Below are positions 14,601 to 25,297 of a DNA stretch of 64,000 bases, in pieces. The notes under the pieces were generated by a model. It was not told where the DNA came from. It ran no database searches and saw nothing but the letters and a program-made list of their open reading frames with translations. Position numbers and translations under genes: made by a program. The number at the start of each line of letters is the position of its first letter. Positions within the stretch are counted from its first letter, which is position 1. This DNA comes from Eudorina sp. 2006-703-Eu-15 (lineage: Eukaryota > Chlorophyta > Chlorophyceae > Chlamydomonadales > Volvocaceae). The DNA lies in contig BDSI01000084.1 in assembly GCA_003117195.1 (NCBI GenBank), positions 374,501 to 438,500 on the forward strand. The letters run 5' to 3'.

Positions 14601-15413
14601 CGAGGGGGAGGGGGAGCGGGACTCACCCACGCACACCACCAGGGCACTGGGGAGTGTCCCCCACCCTCATTTGCGGGCTGGCTAGCCCGCTTATGGCGCC
14701 ATCAGCACCCCCGGGAAGGGAAAAGGGGGCCCAGTGCGGCAAGGAACGACACCTGCGGGTGGACGGCCCCGCCTCGTATTCCACCGGGGGGGGGCCAGGG
14801 CGGGGCAGGGCGGGCTGCTGGGCACTTCGTAACCAGCGCGGCCGCATACCAAGAATGTCTCCTGGGTACAGGGTGCGCATGAGCTAGTGGGGCCGCGGAA
14901 GGAGGATTGCCGCAGGCCAGCATCCCCGTCTCCGCTGTGTCGCTCCCAATTGATGGAACAGAGGGAGGAAGGAGGTGGAGCGGAGGGGCGCTGCCCCCGG
15001 TGGCGAGTGAGGTCGACTATCCTCCAGCGGCCGCCATGGGCTTAGCCAGATGGCCATGGCGCGCGCTTTTGCCAGCATGGGAGCACACCCACTTGGTTGC
15101 TTATGGCGCACGCCAACAGGTTGGCGTCGAAAGGGGACATGGCGAGGGCAGATAGACGCTCATCGTGCTTCGCGAGGATAGCCAGCGGCAGGTAGCTGAT
15201 AGACGAGTAGACGTAGATTGCCAGCGAGCTCATGTACGCAAACTTATCCACTCCCACGGCGATTGTCTGTGCGTGGGTGAAAAGCGGATGGCCGTGAGGA
15301 GACCGGTCCGCATGGGAGGTCTTAACCATGTTGCTGCGGGGTGGGCCTGTAGCAGGGCGCACCTTTGAGACCCATTGCTGACAACCCGACGGAATACAAA
15401 CGTGAGGCCTCAT
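3063..15413 (-). CDS. WDR17: WD repeat-containing protein 17 orthologue
   Basis: Fifteen exons join with matching phases: 15413-15363, 15266-15093, 14561-14473, 14346-13224, 12612-12422, 11705-11471, 11059-10952, 9761-9689, 9520-9327, 8794-8614, 8328-8108, 7552-5804, 5149-4833, 4384-4234 and 3929-3063. They give about 1,907 residues. Residues 20-746 are WD40 repeats; diagnostic stretches are DPNLLATASFDSTVR (end of exon 4) and DHHADVYGIACHPRRPF (exon 9). From residue 880 comes a helical-repeat region starting RQHLLAGNVEHCCELLAEV, ending in SYSPVGSGRLLLIP as in animal WDR17. The protein exceeds animal WDR17 (about 1,300 aa) through Ala/Gly/Pro-rich insertions in exons 4, 12 and 15. The propeller-plus-solenoid layout resembles coat and intraflagellar-transport scaffolds, but its function is not established. 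The exon 6/7 junction is the least sure: one WD blade is a few residues short there. It is divergent from RRP9. Confidence 0.93.
4568..4676. repeat. Tandem repeat in WDR17 intron 13
   Basis: About three imperfect copies of a roughly 30-bp unit built on GGTGGTGCCGTACACGGGCA, within the intron between exons 13 and 14 of WDR17. Confidence 0.85.
5446..5529. repeat. 12-bp minisatellite CTCGTACTCGCA
   Basis: Seven near-perfect 12-bp units in WDR17 intron 12, close to a CA array. The unit is a multiple of three, so false reading frames stay open across it. Confidence 0.95.
5580..5628. repeat. CA dinucleotide array
   Basis: About 24 uninterrupted CA units in WDR17 intron 12. It follows the phrase CGGCTCAGTTCTCTTATACA, which recurs beside other CA tracts in this window. 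Confidence 0.97.
7953..7993 (+). repeat. Dispersed intron repeat, copy in WDR17 intron 11
   Basis: GCAGCGCAGTTTGAA is followed by GTCTACCAATTTCTTATACC. This is a copy of the dispersed core, oriented antisense to WDR17. Confidence 0.75.
8846..8880 (-). repeat. Dispersed intron repeat, copy in WDR17 intron 9
   Basis: Diverged minus-oriented core, with GTATAGGGAATTGGTACAGA on the plus strand followed by CATATTTAT. It sits between WDR17 exons 9 and 10. Confidence 0.6.
9129..9153 (+). repeat. Dispersed intron repeat fragment, WDR17 intron 9
   Basis: Short plus-oriented fragment reading GTCCACCAATGTCCTATACC, antisense to WDR17. Confidence 0.55.
9208..9305 (+). repeat. Second dispersed repeat, copy 1
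   Basis: Shares GGGCATACGGGCAA, CACGCACTCCTG and TCTGCC...GCCTAA, in the same order and spacing, with 38188-38288. Both copies lie directly after CA-rich sequence. Confidence 0.7.
9779..9852. repeat. G-rich GGAGGGGGG array
   Basis: Purine-only tandem repeat on the plus strand in WDR17 intron 7. It is a C/T tract in the sense of the gene, just downstream of exon 7 and upstream of exon 8. Confidence 0.85.
10068..10129 (-). repeat. Inverted-repeat arm 1, WDR17 intron 7
   Basis: The reverse complement matches 11766-11827 with only about two differences over roughly 60 bases, including CAACTGCTACGCAATCGGTG and TTTCGCTGTCTTTAT. The two arms flank WDR17 exons 6 and 7. Confidence 0.85.
11341..11430 (+). 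repeat. Long copy of dispersed intron repeat, WDR17 intron 6
   Basis: A near-90-bp copy that starts GATCTACGGTACTGTACC, passes through CCGTCGCTCTGG and GCAGCGCAGTATAAAA, and ends GTCTACCATTTTCCTATACT. It aligns end to end with the reverse complement of about 11850-11939. Confidence 0.8.
11766..11939 (-). repeat. Longest copy of dispersed intron repeat, WDR17 intron 5
   Basis: The fullest copy, about 174 bp. On the plus strand it contains the inverted-repeat arm (11766-11827), then GCATAGGAAATTGGTAGACA, then CTGCGCTGCTGCCAGAGC, and ends near GGTACAGTACCATAGATC. It is oriented sense with WDR17. No open frame lies within it, so it looks like a non-autonomous element. Confidence 0.8.
12262..12360 (+). 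repeat. Degenerate dispersed-repeat fragments, WDR17 intron 5
   Basis: Two eroded plus-oriented pieces, one with AGCAGCGCAGCTCCAACATG and GTCTACCC, the other with GTACTACCATTTTCCTGTAT, just downstream of WDR17 exon 5. Confidence 0.45.
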
Positions 15414-15783
15414 GACGCTGCCTGTCGTCTCGACGAGTCCTCGAGCAAATTGAAGTTTTGACAGCTACCGAGGATGTTCGCTCATTAAGACAGAAAATAT
15501 TGGAGATTTCCGTGCTTTACATTTTTCGTTCTGGTCTGTGCATCTTTCTTGAGGCCTGCGCAAGTGTAAGCTGGGGTACACAATTCTCGAGTGGAAGTTA
15601 GCTCTCTTCATTGCAATATGCTTTGAATGTCGAGATGTTGGTTTTTCAACAAATTAATGTTGCATACGCGTTCTTTTCCGGGAGTACAGTACGGATGTAT
15701 TATATAGGAAAACAGAATTCGTTTGACAGAGAAATTTTGACTATGCAGTTTTTGCCAGTAATTATATACTTGTCGCCATAAAT
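15414..15783. promoter_or_regulatory. Divergent spacer between WDR17 and RRP9
   Basis: The two start codons face away from each other across 370 bp, so this interval must hold both 5' UTRs and both promoters. It is clearly AT-richer than either gene. TATA-like strings occur on the plus strand at about 15697 (TATTATATAGG) and 15764 (AATTATATAC). The second is too close to the RRP9 ATG to be a normal TATA box. No transcription start can be fixed from sequence. Confidence 0.55.
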
Positions 15784-18700
15784 ATGAAGGGTTCTATCAA
15801 ACGTTCTGCCGCCAAACGTGGGGCTCAGGCGCCACCAAAACGCGCAAAGAAAAAAACACTTGAAGACGATGACGGTGATGCATTCTTCCTGAATGATGAT
15901 GACGATGGCAAGAAACGGGAGGAAGAGGAGGAGGACGAGGAAGTGCACGAGACGGCGGACCAGCTCCGACTGCGGCTAGGTGAGGCACCTGGATGATTCA
16001 TCGATAGTGTACTTTTTGCCCTAAAAATCTGTCCAAATTTTTGATAATCGTGCGTGGCTGCATCCGAGTGGCGGCTGGCCCGTATTAGTTGGAACGGTTT
16101 GCTAACGGAGACAGTCGCCGATTGCGCGCGCACGGGAACTGCAGCCCAGGAGTATCTCGGTAAACTCCAAGACGAGGAGGACGAGCTCGACGACCGCCGG
16201 GGCGTCACGGGCGGCAGCGACGAAGACGAGGGCGATGCCGATGACGCCGACGATGACGACGGGGCGCTGGGCGCCGCAGTCCGCTCTCAGCGACTCGCGG
16301 AGCGGCTGAAACAGGACGCCGCGCAGGTGCGCACCACATCACTCCACACATGGCGGGTCTGGTCGCTTGCTTGGGTGCGCCTGCCCGGGGTTGGCCCAGG
16401 ATCACGTAACCCGTGCCCAGGGGAGTGCGGAGTGGACCTTCGACCGGGTGTCCCGACCATGGTTCACCCCCTCCCCTCGCGTTCCTGGCCTACATCTTTT
16501 GTGAAATCGGCTCTCGACATCAGCTCTTGATAGGCACACTTCACTTCTCCGCGCGCAGGCTGCCGGGCGGCTGCAGCGTCGCCTTGCGCACCGCGTGCGG
16601 GTGTTGGCCCCCGGGGACGACGACTACAGCCCCCCCAGCTGCAGCCGGGGCCACCGCCTGTCCGCCACGGCGGTCGCACTCACGTCGGACGACAGTACGG
16701 CATACACCGTGTCAAAGGACGGCGGGATCTGCCGGTGGGACGTGGAGACGATGAAGCGGACGCAGCTGTACAGGTGCGCGTGTATGTGTGGGCGTGTGTG
16801 CGTGTGTGTTTTGCAACCGTTACGAGGCGCGTGTGTGAATATCGGGTTACCGGGTACCTCGGGAGGGGGGATAGACGGCCGCCGACGGGGCGCTTCAACT
16901 GCAGGTGGTGTGGACAGGGGACAGCGGTACGAGTTTGGTGGTACGGCGTCGGATCCAAGAGCAGGGACAGGAGGACAGGGCATCTCCTTCCGTCGGCGCT
17001 CGGGTCCCTCTGCTCTCTGGCTCCACCGGCCCCATTCCAGCGTGCTCACCAAACCGATAACCCCCTGTCCGCCCCGCCTCGCTCCCCCTCACTCCTCCTC
17101 ACTCCCCTTTCCTCCCTACAACATCACCAAAGACTGCAGAACCTCAACCCCTGCCCGCACTCCCATCCGCCCAACGCTCCAACGCCCATTCTCCACACAT
17201 CCCTCCCAACCCCGCCCTCCCCAGACCCGGCGAAGGGCCCGCATCCCGCCGCGGCAGCGGCCCGCCCAGCACCAGCGGCGGAGGCGCAGGCGGCGGAGGC
17301 GGAGGCGGCGGAGGCGCCGCTGCGGAGTGGGTGGCCCGCAAGGCTCGGTCTAGCAGCCGGGCGGGGCTGTCTGCGGTGGCGGTCAGCAGCGACGGTCGCT
17401 ACCTGGCCGTGGGCGGGGGCGACCACCGCGTTCATGTGTTTGACGCGACCTCGGGCAGCTACCTGCAGGGCTTCCCGGGGCACAAGGACCTCGTCACGGG
17501 GCTGGCCTTCAGGTACGACGTGTCGTGGTACGGCGGTGCCGCGCAGGTTGGGTTGGTGGGTGCGGCGTGTGGGCGGTGTGGGCGGTGAAAAGGCTGGACG
17601 GATTTGGGTGCGCTTGTGGACGCAGCGGTGGGCAGCGATGGGCAGGAGGGAGGGAGGGAGGGAGGCGTGATGGGAGGGGCGGGGCAGGTAGAGGTTGCGG
17701 TTGCGGTTTGCGGTTTCGCAGTTTTTAGTGACAAAGGGGCAGTTAAAGGCAGCTGGGACGGGCAGGCCTTCCTCTGCATGTGTTGTACCTGGGGCTGGGA
17801 CTGGGGAGGGCGCTAGAGGTTTCGTACGGAAGGGCCTGAGCGGTCAATGGATTATTTATGCCATCTGTTTCCTCTTCTTTGCTTCCCCCGCCCCTTCCCC
17901 CTGGAGCTCTGGCTGTCAGTCAGCGCGGTTCATAGTCGCCCGTCGACTACCCTCACGGTGCCCGCGCATGCCATCAGCGTCGCCGGAGGTCGATGGTGCT
18001 GTACTGTATCCCGATCGGGCCTTTGCCCTGGCGGCAGCGCGGCCTCGTTTGAAGTCTGCCCGTTTCCCATATCCCCGTTAGGCCGGCCCCCCCCCGCTCC
18101 GGCTCAGTTTGACAAATGTCTACCAATTTCCTATACCCCCGCTCCGGCCGTCAGCGCGGTTCGTAAACTTACCCACTTAATTCCTATTTACCCCCCCCTC
18201 CTCCTTCCTATACCCCTCCTCCTGCATCCTGACTTCTCCTCCTCCTGCCTTCTCCTCCTCCTGCCTTCTCCGCCTCCTGCCCCCCGCCCCCCTCCGAGCC
18301 CGTCCTCAGGGACGGCACCCACACCCTGGCGAGCTGCTCCGCCGACCGCACCGTGAAGCTGTGGAGCCTGGACGACCGCGCCTACATGGACACGCTGTAC
18401 GGCCACCAGGGGGAGGTGTTGGCGCTGGACTTCCTGCGGGCGGAGCGGCTGCTGACGGCGGGCCACGACCACACCTGCCGCCTGTGGAAGATCCCGGAGG
18501 AGAGCCAGCTCATATTCAGGTGCGCAAGGAGCGGCGGGGGGGGGGGGGGGAAGAGAGTGCAAGTCGGTACAGTAAAGAGAGCCTTACAGACGCTCACAGA
18601 ATAGAGAGCCCAAAAGGGCCCCCAAGCGGTCATCCGATATAAGCCTTTGCGTCGTCTTCGAGAGGAAAAGGGAGTGAGGGAGGGGGTCAAAAAGAAAAAT

Positions 18701-20212
18701 AATCCAGGGTGAGGGAGGGGGAGGGGAGGGGGTTTCACGGTCGGGCTGCTGTTGCGGATTCCGCTGTCTTAAGAAAGAGTGACATTTGGAGGGGAGGGGA
18801 AGGGAGCTGAGGCGCGAAGCGGAGGGACGGATTTTGGGGGTTTCTTGGTGCACAAAAGTCACGGGAGGGATGAAGGAGACAGGGAACCCGCGCAAATTCA
18901 AATTCTCAGGTATTGGATGGGGCGAGAGCCGGGAAGAGTCCATTTCGCGCGATTGGGAATCCGATTTCCAAGGCACTGGCCGGGTAAGGTCCTGGGGGGG
19001 CCTGCTGGGTTGTTCTGGGCCCAGCCCTCCTCTCGTGCCTCTTCGCAGTCCCCCGCCTCCCACCCTTACTCAGCGCGCAGTATAAATCTTTCTACCAATT
19101 TCCTATACCGTAATCCCGCCCTCACTCACTTAAGCCTGCCCTGACCTCCCAGGGCCCACGATCGGGCCCTAGACTGCGTCCGCTTCATCACCGCCACGGA
19201 GTGGGTCTCGGGCGGCTGCGACGGCGGACTGCACCTGTGGACGCACCTCAAGAAGAAGCCGGTGTTCGTGGCACGGGGGGCGCACGGACCCGACGCGGGG
19301 GCGGTGCACGGGGCGCCGACGCCCGGGGCGGGGCCGGGGGCCGCCGACGGGGGGGCGGACGAGGGGCCGGCGGCTGCGCCGGCGCCCGAGCACGGCTGGA
19401 TCACCTCCGTGGCGGTGTGCCGCAGCTCGGATCTGCTGGTGGGTGGTTGGGACGGTTGGGGCAGTTGGGACAGGTCGGCGTGGTCCAGAACTGCAGATCC
19501 AACTATGACGAGGCAGCCGACTGGGAGCCCAGTCGGCGCCCCTCCCCCAAGGTTGCTGCCTGTGTGTGCCGTCCCTGTGCCGCCCCAATGCCGCCCCTGT
19601 CGCGGCGTGGGCCCCGCCCCCTCCCCCTGCTCGCACCATGAAATGAACTAGATCTGGTTCCCAGTGACCCCCCGCCCCACCCACCCACTGCTCTGTGCTG
19701 CCATGCGCGCTCGCCAGCTGCCTCCCCATCATCACGCGCTCAGCCCCCGCCCTCACCCGCCACGTCCTCCCCGCCACCATGTCGTACACCGCCTCTTTCA
19801 CCCCTCTTGACACCCCTTCTTCCTAGCCGGGCCCCCCAGCATTGCAGTTTGAAATTCAAGGGTGGCTGCTTTATACTTTATTATAAAATGTGTACCCATG
19901 TCCTATTCCCCCCTCTTTACATCATCTCCCACACCACCCCCTCTCTCAACCCCCGGCCCCTTGCAGGCCAGCGGTGCGGGCGACGGCTCCATCCGGCTCT
20001 GGTCCGTGGGTGCCAGCAAGACCGGCGGCGCGGGCGGGCTGTCCTGCATCGGCGCGCTGCCGCAGCGCGGCTTCATCAACGGACTGGCCATCGCCCGCAG
20101 CGGCCGGTTCGTGGCGGCGGCGGTGGGGCAGGAGCCGCGGATGGGGCGGTGGGCGCGGGAGCCGCGGGCGAAGAACGGACTGGCGCTGCACCGCCTGGCA
20201 CTGGAGGACTAA
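15784..20212 (+). CDS. RRP9: U3 snoRNP protein Rrp9 / U3-55K
   Basis: Seven exons join with consistent phases: 15784-15979, 16145-16326, 16559-16773, 17258-17512, 18310-18519, 19153-19438 and 19967-20212. They give about 529 residues. Rrp9 is the WD40 subunit of the U3 box C/D snoRNP in the nucleolar SSU processome, where early pre-rRNA is cleaved. The N terminus is basic (KRSAAKRGAQAPPKRAKKK, a likely nuclear signal), followed by acidic runs. WD repeats fill residues 150-529; family signatures are LYGHQGEVLALD, LWKIPEESQLIF and, near the end, VGQEPRMGRW. The product is slightly longer than human RRP9 (about 475 aa), from an acidic N region and a Gly/Ala/Pro-rich insert in exon 6. The start follows ATAAAT with no upstream in-frame alternative of quality. 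Exon 4's acceptor is less certain, as it lies in a Gly-rich stretch. Confidence 0.95.
17990..18145 (+). repeat. Dispersed intron repeat copies, RRP9 intron 4
   Basis: Two neighbouring plus-oriented copies. One is eroded (GGTGCTGTACTGTATCCC ... GGCAGCGCGGCCTC ... TTTCCCATATCCCC). The other is sharp, reading GTCTACCAATTTCCTATACC at about 18118-18137. They lie in the intron between RRP9 exons 4 and 5, in the sense orientation. Confidence 0.7.
19074..19115 (+). repeat. Dispersed intron repeat, copy in RRP9 intron 5
   Basis: GCGCGCAGTATAAAT followed by CTACCAATTTCCTATACC, sense to RRP9 and about 40 bp upstream of exon 6. Confidence 0.75.
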
Positions 20213-23200
20213 GATGGGTTGAATTGAGGTGTCCGATGGGGTGTTAGCAGGCTATCGGGTTGTTAAATTGGAAAAACCAAACCCAGAAACAGAAGGGATG
20301 GAGGCGGGCGGAGAGGGGCCCGGAAAGGGGGTGGGTGGGGGAAGGGGTCAGTTTGGCGGTGGTAGGAGGTGGGAAGGTGGGGGCAATGACTGGCGACACG
20401 TGGGGCAGGGATTTATGCGTCGGGAGGACTGGGCGGAGGGTGAGGTGGTGGGGTTGGGGGCGGTGGTGGTGGTGGCGGGGGTGGAACAGTGAAAGGCGCG
20501 GGGATGCGAGAGGGCGAGGACTGCCGGCCGTGGCGGACGGTGAAAGTGTGAATGCTTCGGGTGCGGCCACGAACTGGGGGTTCCGAGACTGTCGCTGGTG
20601 GAATGCGGGTCACCGTGGAAACCCGGTCACAGGCGGGAGGGAGGGAGGGCGGGAAATCCTTCAAGGACGGCACCCATTTGGTTGGCCGGCTGCCCCCTTA
20701 AGATAAGGAACCCTTCTCCCAGTACGACAGGGGAGGGAGGACGGAGGAGGACGGCAGCGATGGCGGGGAGCATTGACGCGCCCGGTGAACGGTACCCACG
20801 GTTCCGGAGCGGATCCTGCGGGTGACCCTCGAACTCCACCCAGGGGGTTGACGCCCCTTCAGATTGACGGCCCTATGGGGGCCCCCATGAGGGCTCCATT
20901 TTGGCGGAGCAGTGACTCGACCGCAAGTTGCGGCGGCTGCGGCGACGGCGACGGCGACCGTGTACCCACCCCAAGACCCCATGGGCCATCGCTCGTCGCC
21001 GTTGGGTCGGGTCGGGGGATGGGGGCGCCACCCAGCGACCCAGGGTTGGCCCGCTGCCCAACGCCGGATGGAGTGGACCCTGGCCGCTGCACCGCTCTGC
21101 ACATCGGCCTGCACATCGGTCTGCAGGTTCTTTCTGCATTCACTGAATTCAAAGGAAAGTGAGGGGAGCGCTCTTCTCAAATGCTTTACCTGCCCACCCA
21201 CTGCCGGAATGGACGTGGCCGCGGCCCAAGCCCGGCTGCACTGACAGCTCTTCTCGCACGGCAGCCACCCTCAGTGGGGTTTCGGGAGTATGGGAAACCT
21301 TTGTTAAAACAGAGGGGGAAAGTGGCGGGTTCAGACGGGGCAGTGACCCATGGGTCCGCGGCCAAGGCGGGCACGGCTTGCGACGGAGTGCAAGTCGCTT
21401 GCGACGGCGCACCCGCGGCGCCTTCTCCCCCTCACCCTTCCCTAGCCCCCCCCCGTTTCTTCACGTGCCGCGTGTCGGACACCCCGTCGTGACCGTTATG
21501 ATATTACCGTTACATTAGTCAGTTACAGGGTTGGGGGCTGGCAACAACACATTCCAAGTATCCGACATTTGTAGGACAGGTACGAACGAAATCCTTTGAT
21601 CGACAATGGGAAGCCAGCCAGCAGCCCCGTTCAGTGCAACCTTGTCGCCCCCCCTCTTCTCGTACCTCCTCCTGATCTGTGCCCCGAAACCACGAAACCC
21701 AAACGCCGCACGGCGCCGCTGGGTACACGTCAGGGGGCGCAGCAACCCCCCGCCCCCGCCACGCCGGCCAAGCTTGCTCCACAGCCTGCTGCCACTACCG
21801 ACTCTACCGTGCCTGCTTTTCTGGCTGCCCGCCGACATATCATCCGACTTGGTCAACCCTAACTCCCATGATTGTTAACGGTCAACTTGAATGACATTAT
21901 CTGTAGGCACCGTTGTCCACCCTTAACACACTTATCAATCAATAAAATTTCAATCAATGTATTAATGTTTTGTTTCGTTTCGTTTCACAAACGTCACCAG
22001 CGACCTCCGAGACTGGGCCAGGCGGGCACACCCCTCGCGTCTTCTGGCGTCTTGGAAGAGAGACGGCGGGGCAATCAATGACCTGGGGTATATCAGCTCG
22101 CCCCCACCCATAGCAACACCCACCCAACCGGATGAACCCCCACCTCCGCGGACGACGCGCTCCCCCGCGTCCATGCGGGGGGCTTGTGGGCTGTGGATGA
22201 GTGCGTGGGCCCGGTGGGCCCCCTCGATGTCCCTCATTCCCCTGAGCGGTCAGGCGCTCTTTCCGCCCCCCCCATCCGCAGTCCCCGCATTTTCCCCGTC
22301 CTGCCTGCCTTTCATGGTCTCGTTGATCTCGCGTGTTGACCTGGTGGTGCACACCTGCTGGAGGTCTGTGACGGTGGTGAGGGCGGTGACAGCCGACGTG
22401 CGATGTGGGTACGGCAGAGTACGGCAGGTGAACACGTGGGTAACCCAGCCTGACGGAGGCGTGCATCCTTCTTCCGCAGCCGTCCTCCTGAGACTGCCTC
22501 CGTTCACCCTCAGCCGACCGGCTCAGCCGTTCGAACAGTGCATAAAGTTCTAAACTATGAGGTCACGCTCATCGCCGCCAACCCACAATGCCGCACGCAC
22601 GGCAAAAACCGCTCGCGCCGCCGTTGCTCGCCCACCCGCTGAGGCGTGCCTAGCACTCTCCTTTCCGCCATTGTATAAACGCCACCACCATCACCACCAC
22701 CACCGCCATCACCACCACCACCATCGCCAACCTGCAAGGCAGGACGGCCCAGTCGACCACCGGGCCCGCGCCCGTCGTGCGCCCGCCAACCCACCCGGTT
22801 AGCCAGCACTCCGCTTGCTTGCGAACATTCCGTGTTCCTCCCCACCCACACGGCCCCCCATCCCCCCATCTTAACGTTCCCACAAGCCGTCCTACGCATC
22901 ACCGACGCATGTCTCAGTGGTCATTGTGGCCCACGCACCCACCCAACCACCCACCCATCCGCGCTGTGTTATACTGTGGTCGTGCTTGGTCGTTTGCATT
23001 GCGCCTCCTCCTCCTCCTCCTCCTCCTCCCACAGGCGTTCGTTCCTCCCTTACTGACACAATAAGACAGTATGCAAGAAGACTCGATCGTCGGCGGGGGG
23101 TAGGTAAGGCCGGGACGCCGCCACTACTGCCTGCTTCCGCAGGTTCCCCCCGCGTGCCCCGACATTCCCCTCTGCCTCCCTCTGCCTGCCTCGGCGGGAA

Positions 23201-23414
23201 CTGGACTGCGCCTCCCCCAGTCCCCGCCGGGCTGGGTGTGTCTGGGCTGTTTATTTCTAGCCCCCAGTCCCCTCCACAGCAGCCGTGTGCCGCACAGCAT
23301 TGCGACCGTGGCCGTCGCCCCCTCGCATTCCCTACGCCGCCTGACGGGTGTGCTGACGTGCTGGTATCACGGCCACTCTGCACTCTCCATTGTAAGAGTG
23401 TATGTACATGTGTA
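20213..23414. other. Intergenic between RRP9 and the proline-rich gene
   Basis: The two genes converge here, so this interval holds both 3' UTRs. Open frames are short or low-complexity and none has a recognisable domain. Visible features are a palindrome GACCCATGGGTC at 21345-21356, a short AT-rich stretch at 21860-21990, a run of CAC/CAT triplets near 22682-22730, and a CTC triplet run near 23005-23030. Confidence 0.5.
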
Positions 23415-25297
23415 TCACGGCACATTGATGACCGTTTGTACGGGACACCAGGCGTGGTCCCGTACGTACTTTCCGTTGACCCACAACGGCTGGCTGACGC
23501 TCCAAAGCGAGTAGGCGATGAAGCCGCGGCGTGACACGAACACGGCGGCCGGCTCCGGAACCCCTTCGCAGCTGGTGCCCGTCACCGCGCACACCTTGAC
23601 GATCTCGATGGTGTACGGCACCGTAGACGGTACGATGGCGCCGTTGAGCACGCCCTTGAGACTGTACGAGACGGTCCGCGGCATGTCGATCCCTTCGTCC
23701 TTCATGTCCCGTACTGTGTACAGCAGGTTGCCGTTGATACGGATGGTGTAGTACGATCGCGTCTCCTTGTACGAGGTACGGTCGAGTTCCGGTGTGCGCG
23801 CCGCGACGGCGTCGGCGTCGAAGAAGCCGAAGTAGATGTACTGGATGGGGAAGTTACGGGGGCGTACGGCGCCGAAGGCGTCAGCGACAGGAGACATGTT
23901 GCGGGTGTCGAGCCGCAGTTTGATCGAGTCGGGTCCAGTCTGCTCGTCCATAGATCTCGTCATAATCCAATTGCCGTACTGCATGCCCTGCAGCGCCGGC
24001 ACGCAGCGCCCGAAGCGCATGTAGTACTGCGGCAGGACGCCTGGTACGACTGGATTCTGACGGGATGGCGGCGGCGACGGCGGCGGCGGACGAGGTGACC
24101 TCGCGGGCGGCGGCCGCGGCGGCGGCGGCGATGGCGGCGGAGGCCGGCGTGCGGCGAACAGCGGCGGCGGCGGTGATGGCGGCGGAGGCCGGCGTGCGGC
24201 GAACAGCGGTGGTGGGCGGGGAGAAGGAGGTGGCGGGCTCGGGGGAGGAGGTGGCGGGCGCAGGGAGCGGGCCGGCGGGCGGGGCGAGGGCCGGGGCGGT
24301 GCGGGCGGCGGCGGTCGCGGAGAGCGCGGCGCGCGGAGTGGCGGCGGCGATGGAGGCGGTGAGGGCGATGGCGGTGGTGGAGGCGGTGGTGGTCTGCGGG
24401 CGACTGCGCAGAGGCATTGCGGGGACGGGCCCATTGGGCACACACGGGGAAAGGGTGAAATATGGGAGGGTAAAGTGTCATCGTCATCATCATCATCATC
24501 ATCATCGTCATCATCATGGCCACATGATTTATAGGTCAGAGGGTGACGGCAGAGGGTTCCAGGCACCAAACCTTCAGACCGGGGGCCCGAAGATCAGGTG
24601 TATGTTACCACGGACCCCGCGGGAAGGCTGTCGGAAGCAAGGTGGACAGGGAAAGACCGGCCGCCCGAGGCCGCGGCCGCGGCCGCGGGCGCGACAGCGG
24701 CAGCGGCAGCCCCGCGGAGAGCTCTTTCCTGCCGGACCCCACATGCCTACGGGAAGGGTGAAGCGGTCGTGTTGACTGCGCTGCACGTGCTGAGGCCTGC
24801 GAACGAGAACAGCCCCAGGGTGCAAACTTGCAACCCACCCAGCCGGCCACCACCTTGCAGCTTCCGTCGTCACCAAGTGTGACTGGACTGTCGGGCTGTC
24901 GGGCTGTCGGACCCCGAGAACGCGGGGAGGGGCCAGTTTTGCCACGGGTCTGCCCGACCCCGAAACCATCCGTCAAATCCACTCCTGTACCGTACCAACA
25001 CGGTCCGTACCCCGTACACGTGCTGGCACGACACAGGAGGCGGCGCATAAGGCCCTGAAGCCATGGGAGCACTTCCGGGGATCGTGTGGGCGGAGGCCGG
25101 GCGACAGGGAGCGCTCCGTACTGCTCCGCAGCGTCGGAAGGGGTTTCGGAGCACGGAGGAGAGAGGGCGAAGGACGCACCTTTGGAGGTTCCGGATACTG
25201 GGTCAGCGGCGGTTGAGAGCAGCAGCAAGAGGATAGCCGCAACCGGTGTTGTCGTACGCAGGGATCGTCCGTGTTGATCTCCCGTGTCAATCGCCAT
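23415..25297 (-). CDS. Secreted proline-rich (HRGP-type) protein with novel C-terminal domain
   Basis: Two exons, 25297-25180 and 24403-23415, join in phase 1 and give about 368 residues. Exon 1 encodes a signal peptide with the hydrophobic core AAILLLLLSTAA. Exon 2 opens directly into a Pro-rich rod of about 115 residues (PPPP, SPPP and RPPP repeats), typical of hydroxyproline-rich wall glycoproteins of volvocine algae. It ends in a globular domain of about 210 residues (from about residue 157) with four cysteines and a Tyr-rich core (QYYMRFGRC, IQYIYFGFFDAD). The layout recalls pherophorins, but the usual N-terminal module is missing and I do not recognise pherophorin signatures in the C domain. 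It probably acts in the extracellular matrix. The signal exon could belong elsewhere, but its phase fits exactly. Confidence 0.72.
24479..24520. repeat. CAT triplet array
   Basis: About 13 CAT/CGT units in the intron of the proline-rich gene, upstream of its exon 2. Read on the minus strand they give an Asp run, which is not part of the spliced product. Confidence 0.9.

Noticed and set aside
24479..24520. Poly-Asp/His coding stretch
   Set aside because: The CAT array lies in the intron of the proline-rich gene and is removed in the phase-consistent model.
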